In this document: in pieces, positions 23,967-33,900 of the stretch
Layout: the number at the start of each line of letters is the position of its first letter
Numbering within the stretch: the first letter of the stretch is position 1
Assembly: GCA_038040485.1 (NCBI GenBank)
Contig: JBBPIE010000031.1
Location: forward strand, 18,873-82,872
Direction: 5' to 3'
DNA from: Onstottus_B arcticum
GTDB taxonomy: Bacteria > Acidobacteriota > Blastocatellia > UBA7656
Length of the DNA: 64,000 nt
The notes under the pieces: generated by a model
Seen by the model: only the letters and a program-made list of their open reading frames with translations
Database searches by the model: none
What the model was told of the DNA's origin: nothing
Position numbers and translations under genes: made by a program

Positions 23967-25363
23967 TAGACAAACGAGAAATCCTCGAGCTCGCGCGTGA
24001 GTTCGGTTTGGCGGCCAACGTCGTCGAGAAAGACTACGTTCTAGGCTGGCTGCTTGCCGGAGTTTTCAACAATCCTGTGCTCAACGAGGACTGGGTATTC
24101 AAGGGCGGGACTTGCCTCAAGAAATGCTACTTCGAAACCTACCGCTTTTCCGAGGACCTCGATTTCACGTTGAAGAGTACCGAGCATCTGGATGAGCCAT
24201 TTCTTGTAGCAACCTTCCAGGAAATTGCGGAGTGGATCTACGAGCACAGTGGCATCGAGATTCCTATCGAGGCGGTCCGCTTCGACGTCCGCACGAATCC
24301 GCGCGGTCATCCATCAGCGCAGGGTCGAATTTCCTATCGCGGGCCACTCCAGCCGCGCGGCGATTTGCCCCGCATCAAGTTGGATATCACTGCTGACGAA
24401 CGTCTGGTTCTCGATCCGGTCGCTCGGGCGGTGCATCACCCTTATTCCGATGAGCCGGGCGAAGGTTTTCAGATTCAGTGCTACTGCTTTGAAGAGCTAT
24501 TCGCCGAGAAGCTCAGAGCGTTGACGGAACGTGAGAGACCGCGAGACCTCTACGATGTCGTTCATCTCTACCGTAACGGCTTGTTGACCGCAGATCGTGT
24601 AGTCATTGTGAGCACGTTGCGAGAGAAGTGTGCTTTCAGGGGCATAGCGGTCCCGACAATGACTGTGCTCTCTACGGGACCACATCGAGCTGAACTGGAA
24701 TCGGAGTGGAGCAACATGCTCGGCCATCAATTACCCGAGCTTCCTCCATTCGAGTCGTTCTGGGAGGAACTGCCGCTAGTGCTGGCTTGGTTGTTCGAAG
24801 AAGGCGCCGCGGTTGCCGCTGCTGCTTCGTTCCCCGTCAGGGGAGCAATCGATGCAAGCTGGCGACCTCCTGCGATGGTGCAGGCGTGGGGTCTGACTGT
24901 TCCACTCGAGGTAATCAGGTTCGCAGCGGCCAACCGTTTGTGCGTCGAACTTGCATACGGCGGTTCAACTCGGCTGATCGAGCCGTACTCTTTGCGCAGA
25001 ACTCAAGAAGGCAACATCTTGCTTCACGCAGTCAGGCACGAAGATAACGAGCACAGGTCGTATCGTATCGACAGAATCGAGGGTGCCCGCGTGACAAGAG
25101 TATCTTTCGTGCCTCGTTATGCGGTCGAGTTGGCGCAGTTCGGATCGTTGTCTATTCCGTCGACCGCGCGTGCACCGCGCGCGCCTGTCAGACTCAGTTC
25201 TCGATCAGCGCCGAAGCTCGGTCCGAGGTACATCGTACAGTGCCCGATCTGCAGCAAGCGGTTCGAGCGCAAAAGCTATGATGTGAAGCTGAACGCTCAT
25301 AAGGACACGCAAGGCTACCAATGCTCTGGCAGGACGGGATACCTGGTCGAGACTCAGTACTAG
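23963..25363 (+). CDS. abiEii: AbiEii-type nucleotidyltransferase toxin fused to WYL-like and zinc-binding regions
   Basis: The 466-residue protein starts with TTG overlapping the AbiEi stop. Residues about 1-270 are AbiEii: VVEKDYVLGWLLAG, WVFKGGTCLKKCYFETYRFS, EDLDFTL with the metal-binding aspartates, and CFEELFAEKLRALTERERPR then DLYDVVHLYRNG. Residues about 310-400 resemble a WYL domain (IRFAAANRLCVELAYGG, LIEPYSLRRTQEGNILLHAV, YRIDRIEGARVT). The last 40 residues hold CPICSKRF and QGYQC, a possible zinc site with a histidine between. Classical AbiEii is about 300 residues, so the extension is extra. It is the only long toxin of the island that is intact. Confidence 0.88.
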   Translation: MIDKREILELAREFGLAANVVEKDYVLGWLLAGVFNNPVLNEDWVFKGGTCLKKCYFETYRFSEDLDFTLKSTEHLDEPFLVATFQEIAEWIYEHSGIEIPIEAVRFDVRTNPRGHPSAQGRISYRGPLQPRGDLPRIKLDITADERLVLDPVARAVHHPYSDEPGEGFQIQCYCFEELFAEKLRALTERERPRDLYDVVHLYRNGLLTADRVVIVSTLREKCAFRGIAVPTMTVLSTGPHRAELESEWSNMLGHQLPELPPFESFWEELPLVLAWLFEEGAAVAAAASFPVRGAIDASWRPPAMVQAWGLTVPLEVIRFAAANRLCVELAYGGSTRLIEPYSLRRTQEGNILLHAVRHEDNEHRSYRIDRIEGARVTRVSFVPRYAVELAQFGSLSIPSTARAPRAPVRLSSRSAPKLGPRYIVQCPICSKRFERKSYDVKLNAHKDTQGYQCSGRTGYLVETQY

Positions 25364-25612
25364 CGTAGTCAAAAGAACGATGTCATCGCTTCGCGTCTGC
25401 GTATCGGGTGGATGCGACTCCAAAGACAACTCGCCTGATCTTGACCCCTGAGTCTTCAGCTATTCCCTATTCAAGTTCGACCGCAGTGGAAACATCTAGT
25501 TAATGCCAAGTGACTGCGATACACTTTAAGTAGAGATGCGGCTTGATGGTACCGGTATGAACGCAGCTGCTCGCCGACGACGACTCCGGTCCAGCATTTG
25601 GAACCACGAGCT

Positions 25613-27518
25613 ATGCCGATAGATCGCGATTATTCTCAGTTCCTCGCCTCGCTCAAGTCCGCCAAGTTCCGTGGACTGCGAGACGCCCAAGTTCATGTTT
25701 TGAATGAGTACTCGACGAGTTTTGTGAGCGCTTCCGACGTAGCCATCGAACTACCTACCGGCGCTGGGAAAACACTCATCGCTCTCTTAGTCGCTGAAGC
25801 ATGGAGGTCGGAGGGTCGAAAGGCTGCAATCCTGTCAGCTAACAAAACCCTCGCCCGGCAGATGGAGCGTGAAGCTCGCGAACTTAGAATACCAGTTGTC
25901 CTGATGGAAGGGTCCGGCACGCTTATTCCCAACGCGGATAAGAAAGCCTACCAACGCGCGAAGAGTGTTGCTGTGATGAATTACTGGGTTTACTTCAATC
26001 AAAAGCCGGGTATCGACCCAGCGGATCTTATCGTGATGGACGACGCTCATCTGGCAGAGCATTGTCTGCACTCGCTTTACTCCGTCGAGATCAGACGACA
26101 GGACCATTTAGACCCTCTTCACCTCCCTGATCACCGCGCTTCAAAGCAGATTTCCCGAGTATTCAGTGCTTGCCGATGCGCTCGCAGGAGACGCGCCCGC
26201 AACCTCTACTACCCAGCTGTTGTCGTTCATAGACCAGGTTGAGTGTTCCGACCGAATACGAGAGATCATTGATGTTTCTCCGTATCTCGCCAGTGATCAA
26301 GACTTGAGGTTTCGTTGGCAGCGGCTTAAGAACAAGTTACGGGAAGCGAATTTGTATGTGAGTCTAAACTCCATCTGGATACGCCCCTACGTTTATCCTC
26401 TTATTGCAAACGAATACTATGCGCAGACGAAACAGCGCCTTTATATGAGCGCCACCGTGGGCGACCCAGGTGACCTTAGCAGGAGACTTGGCGTGAAGCG
26501 GATCGTGAAGGTCCCAGTTCCGGCGATGTACGCTGAGGCAACTTCAGGACGACGGTTCGTCGTCATAAACCGCATCGAAGACGCTGACATACCAAAGCGC
26601 CTCCAAGCCGTTATTCTAGCTGTCTTGCGTACGCATCCCAAAAGCGTCTGGCTATGCTCTAGCGAAACAGAGGCCCGCAAACTTCAAAAGGTAGTTTCAA
26701 AGTGGTTAGCAGGAAATGGTCTGGGGGGACATCCAACTTGGTTGTTGACGCCATTGGGAGACGAGGTTGATCAGTTCAAATCGTCGCCGACAGGTCATTT
26801 GTTCGTTGCGGGGCGGTTCGACGGAATGGACTTCCAAGCCGATGAGTGCCGTTTGGTCGTACTAACGACGCTTCCGCGTGCAATCAATACGCAAGAGGAA
26901 TTCATATCCGCTTACCTCCGCGACTCGGGTTTCATGTTGCGTCGATTGAACCAGAGGATCGTGCAAGCGCTTGGAAGATGCAATCGCTCGGAAGATGACT
27001 TTGGAGTTTACGTACTCGCGGACCGTCGATTCGCCTCGCATTTTGGTAGGGACTCCAACAAAGAAGGAATTCCCAGGAATGTGATTGCGGAAATTGACAT
27101 GGCGCAAGATCTTGCGGATGCCGAAGACGATGTTGTGGTCGGCAAAGTCGAGAGATTCCTTAAAGGTGATTTTGTAGAATACGACCGTCAGCTGGCGGAG
27201 TGTGTTTCTGACGTCCCGGTCCAAAGTGCTGCCGTTGACACGGTTGACACGGTTGACACGTCTGAATACGAAGTTACAGGTTGGGCGGCCCTCTTCGAAA
27301 GCCAGAATTATCAAAAAGCGGCAGAAAGATTCGAACTATGCTGGGAAGTTGCGCGCGTCGCGAACCTCCGGGAGATTGCTGCCTTGTACGGATGGCAGTT
27401 GGCCAAAGCCCTCTACCTCCAGTCCCTCCTCAACGACCCGTCGGCACGCGAACGGTCGCTGCAGGTTTTGGAAAATGCAATTCAGCGGGAGGCAGGAGCT
27501 CATGGTTCAACCGAATGA
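25613..27518 (+). pseudogene. SF2 DEAD/DEAH-like helicase, disrupted by a frameshift
   Basis: Two overlapping frames make one helicase of about 635 residues. The first (25613 to about 26110) has the Walker A motif LPTGAGKTLIALLVAEAW, motif Ia SANKTLARQ and Walker B as DDAH (LIVMDDAHLAEH). The second frame (about 26112-27518) has TLFTSLITALQSRFPEYSVL, SAT in LYMSATVGDPGD, GRFDGMDF and motif VI QALGRCNRSEDDFGVYVL. The phases join near 26108-26112 (one base too many or two too few), where the second frame also has a stop. The C-terminal part resembles DinG/XPD-like helicases and ends in TPR-like helices after a VDTVDTVDT repeat. The nuclease gene follows after 53 bases. Confidence 0.85.
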
Positions 27519-27571
27519 GAGCTTCGCTGAATCGCGCAAGGTTGACCGCAACCGCTAACCAGGAGCTTGCG

Positions 27572-28228
27572 ATGGCTGACTATCCTAATCATCTAATTCG
27601 TACCTTTGACGATATACTAGAGAAATTAGGAGCGTCCGGGAACAGATTTGAGCGCTGGTGCTCTGACATCTCCGGTTTTCTACAGTCCGACACTCACGCC
27701 CAATATCAGGAAGGGTTGGAGAGACTCGGCCAAGCGCTCGGATACAGTGCAACTAGACCGAAACAGCAGTCTGCCCCAGATTGCAGATGGCGTGGCGTAT
27801 TCGGCAACACAAGAGAAGTTATCACATTCGAGGCTAAGATCCAGGACAAGGATTCCCGCGAAGTGTCTGCGAGCGATGTAGGCCAGGCTCACAATCATGT
27901 ATCTAGCGCGTTGACTGAGTACGGAAACCAGGGCTACTCGGTACGGGGAACCGTCGTCACGCATCTGACGTCGTTAACCCCTGATGCACAAGCATCGGCC
28001 GGTGCCATCAAAGTTCTCAGCAAGGCCACCGTAGACGATCTCTGGAGGCACCTCAGAGTATTGTTAGACCTATACCGCGATCGATGGTCTCTGTACGACA
28101 TTCCAACTCGAATGGCTGCGGCACAAGCCATAACTTCTCGTATTCCACCCACTGGCTGGCTCGTACGGGCGCTCGACAATCCTGAACGGTTCATAACGCC
28201 TGAAACCCTAATGAGAGAGTGGTCGTAG
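27572..28228 (+). CDS. PD-(D/E)XK nuclease-like protein (partner of the helicase)
   Basis: The frame is open from 27281, but that part overlaps the helicase. I take the ATG at 27572 with AGGAG upstream, giving 218 residues. YQEGLERLGQALGYSATRP, then SAPDCRW with Asp70, and ITFEAKIQ with Glu87 and Lys89 form a convincing PD-(D/E)XK active site of the restriction-endonuclease type. The next conserved-looking block is ASDVGQAHNH. The C-terminal half is helical with no known domain. With the helicase directly upstream it looks like a two-gene nucleic-acid defence unit. It is not a textbook restriction enzyme, as no methyltransferase is nearby. Confidence 0.75.
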   Translation: MADYPNHLIRTFDDILEKLGASGNRFERWCSDISGFLQSDTHAQYQEGLERLGQALGYSATRPKQQSAPDCRWRGVFGNTREVITFEAKIQDKDSREVSASDVGQAHNHVSSALTEYGNQGYSVRGTVVTHLTSLTPDAQASAGAIKVLSKATVDDLWRHLRVLLDLYRDRWSLYDIPTRMAAAQAITSRIPPTGWLVRALDNPERFITPETLMREWS

Positions 28229-28329
28229 CCGGCGTGCTCCGCGTAACTTGCCGATCACGCAAGGCAATTGTACGCTGTGAAGCTACGCTAGTCGCGCTGA
28301 ACGGCTCGCCAAAGGAACGGAGGCGGTTC

Positions 28330-28563
28330 ATGGATTCGATACGAGTCAAATATGAAGACGGGGTGTTCAAGCCATTGAAGAAGCCCAAGAAGCTCAAAGA
28401 GGGCGCGCTTGGCGAAGTGCATGTCGACGAGGTTCCCGTAGAAACAACCCGCAAGCGGCCTTCCGTCAGATCGTCTGAATTCTTCGGCCTCTGGAAGAAT
28501 CGAAAGGATATGGACGACGGACTCGCTTACGTGCGAACCCTTCGCAGCAAGGGGAGATACTAG
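28330..28563 (+). CDS. AF2212-like (DUF104) antitoxin, orphan
   Basis: The 77-residue protein starts at the ATG at 28330, preceded by GGAACGGAGG. The start (DSIRVKYEDGVFKPLKKPKK then LKEGALGEVHV) is the DUF104/AF2212 signature, a small beta-barrel that usually pairs with a VapC PIN toxin. The C-terminal part (SSEFFGLWKNRKDMDDGLAY) is the expected toxin-binding helix. No PIN gene follows: after the stop there are 50 bases and then the convergent protease gene. The toxin has been lost. Confidence 0.8.
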   Translation: MDSIRVKYEDGVFKPLKKPKKLKEGALGEVHVDEVPVETTRKRPSVRSSEFFGLWKNRKDMDDGLAYVRTLRSKGRY

Positions 28564-28614
28564 GATTGCCGCCTTCTTTTCGAAACCGAAATGACTATAG
28601 GGCACCGTCAACGC

Positions 28615-29925
28615 TCAAGGGACCAGGAACACGTCCCAGGCCCATCGGCCGACACTGGCGCCTCGGGAGTCTCTCGTCTTGGCTCGATATCTGAATCTAT
28701 TGCCGTATTGATCGACTCGTCTCGATTCTCGATAGTCAAGCTCTATAGACCGCAAGCCTAACGCGGGCAGCGTGTGAAGCTCCCCTGATTCGGACAAGCC
28801 GTTGTGATTGGCATCCTGCCACAATCGCAAGTTTGAGAATATCGCGTCACGCGCGTCGATTATTCCGTCGCGATTGCCGCCGTTCGACCGCTTGTCAAAT
28901 TCAGCAAGCGCAAGGAAGCCGTTTCTATCCGGCGAGGGCGGCTGGGGAGTGAAGTTGCCGAAAAGCTCTTTGCCGTCGTCAATTATTCCGTTACCGTTTC
29001 GATCAAGCGCGAGCCAGGCATTATCTGAGTTTGCAGTCGTCCACGACGGATGGTCAGCTCCACCGTCGCCATTAATATCAAATTGGACGCCGTCTGCGCC
29101 GTTGGTGAGATTGAAGCCATTGCCACTGACGTCTATTAGAATGGGACAAGACGTACAGCAGCACGTTTGCCACGCCATAGCAGGAAACGGACATCCCGAT
29201 TCTGGATAGGCGCAGTAGTCTACTCCCCCGTAGCCGCAGCCTGATTCGAGTGGAGGGTCACAAGGCTGAGGACAAGAACTCGGCCCGCCGCCGCCTCCCC
29301 CAACCACGCAGAAGTGGCCAGCCGCTCTGACTGTCGCGTTGTCATCAAACGAAGGACTCTGAAGCAAACCACAGTATGTCATGATCGAACAATTACAGGA
29401 GCAAGAACCGCTCGTGCAGTCCCCGAGGCCAAAGGTGTGGCCAATTTCGTGCCCGACGATGTGTGTCCATTGATTCTGGAATGCGTCTCCAGGCATTCTC
29501 CGCGGATCAAGTTTTATCAGAGCAGAGGTGCGACAAAAACCGTTGTTGTCGCCTCCCGTTTCGGCATTTCCAACCGGAATCTGTTCTCTGATCACTTGAC
29601 AGGTGAAATCCCCAAAACTCTGAGAGAAGGTAACGAAGGAGCAATTTCCATTAAAGTCATTTTTCAAATTCCAATTCTCAAATGCTTGCCAAATGTGGCT
29701 GATCTGCGTTGGATTGAATCCGTCTGTGCTAGGGTCAGAATTGATAACAACTCTTATCGTTTTGCTTTCCGGCCAACAAGCTAGCGCATGGTTGATGTAA
29801 CCCGGGAAGAATGGTACTGCGCAACTCGCCTGCAGGCTCGCTGTTTGCGGTACGCTCAGGAGGACAACAAGGCTAAGAAAGCAGATCGCCAAGAATGGAC
29901 GAGCGCGAAAGGAGAGGATGTTCAT
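28615..29925 (-). CDS. Secreted metalloprotease with HExxHxxGxxD motif and Asp-rich C-terminal region
   Basis: The 436-residue protein has a signal peptide (about 1-33). The catalytic site is HIVGHEIGHTFGLGD near residue 160, that is HExxHxxGxxD, where aspartate replaces the third histidine of matrixins, as in snapalysin-type metzincins. The domain starts with a KTIRVVINSDPS strand and a cysteine-rich segment follows it (about 215-270). The C-terminal third has several DxNxDG-like loops (DINGDGGADH, DRNGNGIIDDGKEL, RDGIIDARDA, DANHNGLSESGEL), typical of calcium-binding dockerin or EF-hand repeats. Its start overlaps the stop of the upstream gene by four bases, so the two form an operon. Confidence 0.85.
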   Translation of the reverse strand: MNILSFRARPFLAICFLSLVVLLSVPQTASLQASCAVPFFPGYINHALACWPESKTIRVVINSDPSTDGFNPTQISHIWQAFENWNLKNDFNGNCSFVTFSQSFGDFTCQVIREQIPVGNAETGGDNNGFCRTSALIKLDPRRMPGDAFQNQWTHIVGHEIGHTFGLGDCTSGSCSCNCSIMTYCGLLQSPSFDDNATVRAAGHFCVVGGGGGGPSSCPQPCDPPLESGCGYGGVDYCAYPESGCPFPAMAWQTCCCTSCPILIDVSGNGFNLTNGADGVQFDINGDGGADHPSWTTANSDNAWLALDRNGNGIIDDGKELFGNFTPQPPSPDRNGFLALAEFDKRSNGGNRDGIIDARDAIFSNLRLWQDANHNGLSESGELHTLPALGLRSIELDYRESRRVDQYGNRFRYRAKTRDSRGASVGRWAWDVFLVP

Positions 29926-30704
29926 TGATTCAACCTCCTCGCGTCTTGCGGCGCTGGAGGTGGATGGACTACGGCCTCGCTAACTGTTTTGAGGAAGGCA
30001 CCCTCATCTGCTCCTTTATGAATTGCGAATCGGCCTACAGACTCATCGAGTGGAAAGACTCGCCCCTTCTCTAGTCCATAGGCTGTAAGGATGTGATAGT
30101 CCTCTCCTTGAGGGTCATATTTGAGAAAGAAAACATAACGTCCGCGAAGAATAGGCAGCACTTGATCCGCAATTCGATATCGTATCATTCGACCAGTTGG
30201 GAGGCGCACATCAGCACCCTCACGCTCAGCTGTCACTAGTCCGCCTGACGAGTGACCGTCATCCTTAAAGATTTGCTCAATACGAATGGTGAACTCCGAG
30301 TAAGCACCCGTTTTGTCATTCGATACATAGCCGTGCGCATCAGTAACATCCCCGAGTAGAACGGCGTCGCTTTCGGACGTCGGAAGTGCGGGCAGATTTA
30401 CCCAAAAGTGTGTAATACGGGACCTCTCAACAGTATCCGGGCGCAATTCATCGAGTCGACTAGGGTAGCTCTTGTCATACCGACTACTCCTTACGGTTCT
30501 TAAAGCTTGCTCTGCATTCGTGCCAGATTGTTGAACCGAGAAATGAGCAAGAGGCAACGGAGTTCCTTCGTGCGCCCTGAGCTTTTCCTGATTTTGCGAG
30601 CCAGCGGCCCGGTAGGATGGGTTAGCCAAAACTAGAAACCCTGCGGCAAAGGCAGCAGCGATCATTAGACCAAAGAAAGCACCTTTCGCTTTTCGAGTGC
30701 TCAT
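29922..30704 (-). CDS. Exported protein of unknown function, operon partner of the metalloprotease
   Basis: I choose the ATG at 30704 (MSTRKAKGAFFGLMIAAAFA), preceded by AGGAG, giving 260 residues; a TTG at 30839 would add 45 unlikely residues. An N-terminal membrane segment or uncleaved signal (about 9-30) is followed by a region ALPTSESDAVLLGDVTDAHG, YSEFTIRIEQIFKDDG and ILRGRYVFFLKYDPQGEDYH. This beta-rich core is reminiscent of an OB- or TIMP-like fold but I cannot assign it. The overlap with the protease start suggests a coupled function, perhaps as inhibitor, chaperone or co-secreted factor; this is inference only. Confidence 0.75.
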   Translation of the reverse strand: MSTRKAKGAFFGLMIAAAFAAGFLVLANPSYRAAGSQNQEKLRAHEGTPLPLAHFSVQQSGTNAEQALRTVRSSRYDKSYPSRLDELRPDTVERSRITHFWVNLPALPTSESDAVLLGDVTDAHGYVSNDKTGAYSEFTIRIEQIFKDDGHSSGGLVTAEREGADVRLPTGRMIRYRIADQVLPILRGRYVFFLKYDPQGEDYHILTAYGLEKGRVFPLDESVGRFAIHKGADEGAFLKTVSEAVVHPPPAPQDARRLNQ

Positions 30705-30911
30705 ACGAATCTCCTTTGACAATGGAACGCTAGTGGATGCGTACGGTGTTTCGACTCGATACGCGTTACGCTGGCTTGCAACCGTGCCGATGATATGACT
30801 TTGGTTCCTTTGAGTCAAGAGCTGGCTGGCGAGAAGCAACGCCGGAGGTGCGGTCTACACATACCACATAGTGTTTACTTTCAAGCAAGCGAGTTAGCAA
30901 CAACGGTAGGC

Positions 30912-33900
30912 TCATTCGTCGGCTGTTTTCATTTCCAGCGTGACTCGCACGTTGTGTTGCTTCCCATCATCCACGAGTTCAATCTCCGGAGTCGCTAACT
31001 GCTTACCGTCCACTTCTATCTTCGCGAATCCGCGATTGAGGCCGTGCGGGTTGTCTACCACGATTTGGTAAGTCGTGGTCCCGCGCTTGTAGGTTATCTC
31101 GTACTCTCGCCAACTTCGAGGAATGCACGGGTCGATCTGCAGCCGGTCTCCTCGAAGCTTGAACCCCAGAATCGACTCAAGCCCTGCCCGGTACATCCAA
31201 CCCGCTGCACCCGTGTACCAGGTCCACCCGCCGCGGCCCGTGTGAGGCCATACGGCGTAGACGTCAGCGGCTACAACGTAAGGCTCGACCTTGTACTTGT
31301 GCAGTCCCGCGCGTGTCGAAGCGTGATTGATTGGATTCAGCAAAGTGAACAACTCACCGGCTCGGTCGCCGTCGCCGAGCTTCGCGTAAGCCATCAACGT
31401 CCACAGAGCCGCGTGCGTGTACTGGCCGCCGTTCTCGCGCACGCCCGGCACGTAGCCCTTGATATAACCTGGATCCAAAGCGCTCTTATCAAAAGGCGGA
31501 GTGAACAGAATCGCAAGCCCGTCACCTCGGCGAATCAGATACTCTTCGACGGCGGCCATCGCGCGAGTTGCTCGATGCAGTTGGGCGGCGCCGGAGATCA
31601 CTCCCCACGATTGGGCGATCGAGTCGATGCGGCACTCTTCGTTTTGAGCCGAGCCGAGAGGGGTCCCGTCGTCAAAGTATGCGCGCCGATACCAACCGCC
31701 GTCCCATCCGTGATCTTCCAAAGCCTGGTTCAACTTTTCCATGCGCCGGCGATACTTGTCACCGCGCTGTTTGTCTTTGTGTGAGTCGCAGAACTGAGCA
31801 AAGCGCCCGAGCGTGTCGTGAAGAAACCATCCGAGCCAAATGCTCTCGCCTTTGCCTTCTTTGCCTACGCGATTCATTCCATCGTTCCAGTCGCCCGAGC
31901 CCATCAGCGGCAATCCGTGTGTGCCTGCTGCAAGGCTTCGATCAAGCGCGCGCACGCAATGCTCATACAGGCTCGCCGATTCTGATGAGATGACCGACTG
32001 CAAGTAGGCTTCGGTCTCACCTTCGGCAAGAACGGGCGCTTCGAGAAACGGGACAGTTTCTTCGAACACAGACTGATCGCCAGTGATCTCCACATAGAAG
32101 CTGGTGACAAACGGCAACCACAAAAGATCATCCGAGCAGCGCGTTCGCACGCCGCGTCCGGTTGGCGGATGCCACCAGTGCTGCACGTCGCCTTCTTTGA
32201 ACTGGTGAGCCGCGGCTCGCAGGATTTGTTCGCGTGCGATGGCGGGCTGCGCGTACACAAGCGCACAAACGTCTTGCAACTGGTCGCGAAATCCGTAAGC
32301 GCCGCCCGACTGATAAAAGGCTGACCGCCCCCAGATGCGACAGGACAGCGCCTGATAGACCAGCCAGCGATTCAGCATTATGTCCATCGTCGAGTCCGGC
32401 GTTTTGACTTCTACAACATTCAACAAATCGTCCCACTGGGCGACGACTTTCTCGATTGCCTCGGTTGCCACGGACACCTGCCTGTACTTAACCGCGATCG
32501 CGCGGGCTTCTTCAGCGGTTTCAGCCTCGCCCAGGATAATGACTACTTCGCGAGCTTCGCTCGGCGCGAGTTCGATGACCGCCTGAATAGCCGCGCAAGG
32601 ATCGAGCCCGGCGCCCGCTCGTCCCGAAAGCTCCGCACGCCGGAGAGCCGCGGGACTTGCGGGCGAGCCGTTGCGCCCCAGAAACTCTTTGCGGTCGCAG
32701 GTGATCGTACGCTGCGGCTCGCTCATGTCAGCGAAGGCGACGCGATGCGAGAACTCGTTGTTGAAGGGATTGCGCGCGAAGACGGCGCCGGTGTCTTTAT
32801 CCACTTCGGTGATGATGTAGGGCGCCATTCGGCTGCGATCTACCCCAAGCACCCACTCGGCGTAGCTTGTCACCGAGATTCGTCGCTTTCTGTCGGTTTG
32901 ATTCCGCAACCGTAGAAGCGAGATCTTCACCGTCGAGTCCATAGGCACGAACACCATCAGCTCCTGGTCTATGCCGTGACTCGCGTGCTGGAAAATTGAG
33001 TAGCCCTGCCCGTGCCTAATCAAGTACTGCTCGGGCTCGCGAATCGGCAGCGGTGTGGGCGACCAGACCTCACCGGTGTCTTCATCTCGAAGGTAGATCG
33101 CTTCGCCGGCCGGGTCGCTTACGGGATCGTTCGACCAGGGCGTCAATCGATTCTCGCGGCTGTTGACCGACCACGTGTAGCCGACTCCCGCCTCCGAAAT
33201 CTGAAACCCGAAGTCTTTCGAGTTTGATATCACGTTTAGCCACGGAGCAGGCGTCCATTGGCCTTCGTTGAGGATGGTGGCGTACTCGCGCCCGCCGTCA
33301 ATAAATCCGCCAAGTCCGTTGAAGAAAGCCAGCTCTGGATTTCTGAGAGCTTCTTCCGGATACTTCCGCGAAGCCGCCCGCGCAACAAACCTGGGCGGCA
33401 GATCGTCTTCAGCGGGCCGCTGCACGAGTTGTTCTTCAAGCGGCCCTCGATCCGCGACTATGCCGACTCGCGCGACTGTGTGCAGCAGGATGCGGTCAGC
33501 TTCGGGCATGAGGTCGGTGCGCCGAAGAAAGACACCGCCGGGTTTGTCCATCAACGCATGCGAGCCGCTGATGCGCACCAGTCTTTGCAATTCATCTTGC
33601 AGCGACTGGATGTAGCTGGGCGGGTGATCGTTCAAGATCACCAAGTCGAAGACCAAGCCCTTCAGCCTCAGGTACTCGTGGCCGCGCAAGAGCTGGCGGA
33701 CCATGCTCAAGTCCTCTTCTTGACTTATTCGGACGAGAGCGATCGGCAGGTCGCCGCTTATGCCATAAGGCCAAAGTCCCGATTGATCTTTGGTATTCAG
33801 GGCGAGCACGCGCGGGCGCGGGCGCAACGAGGGATCAGAATAAAGCAATCTCCCGGCGAGCCGCTGAAAGAGATGAGCCTCGTCCGCATCCATTTGCAGA

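Noticed and set aside
25613..28228. Type I or III restriction-modification system
   Set aside because: No methyltransferase or specificity gene is present, and the helicase is DinG/XPD-like rather than HsdR-like.
18600..28600. Sequencing error as the sole reason for all frameshifts
   Set aside because: Long genes such as the 2940-residue synthase are error-free, and two of the toxins are truncated rather than frameshifted. Single cases may still be errors, so this is only partly rejected.
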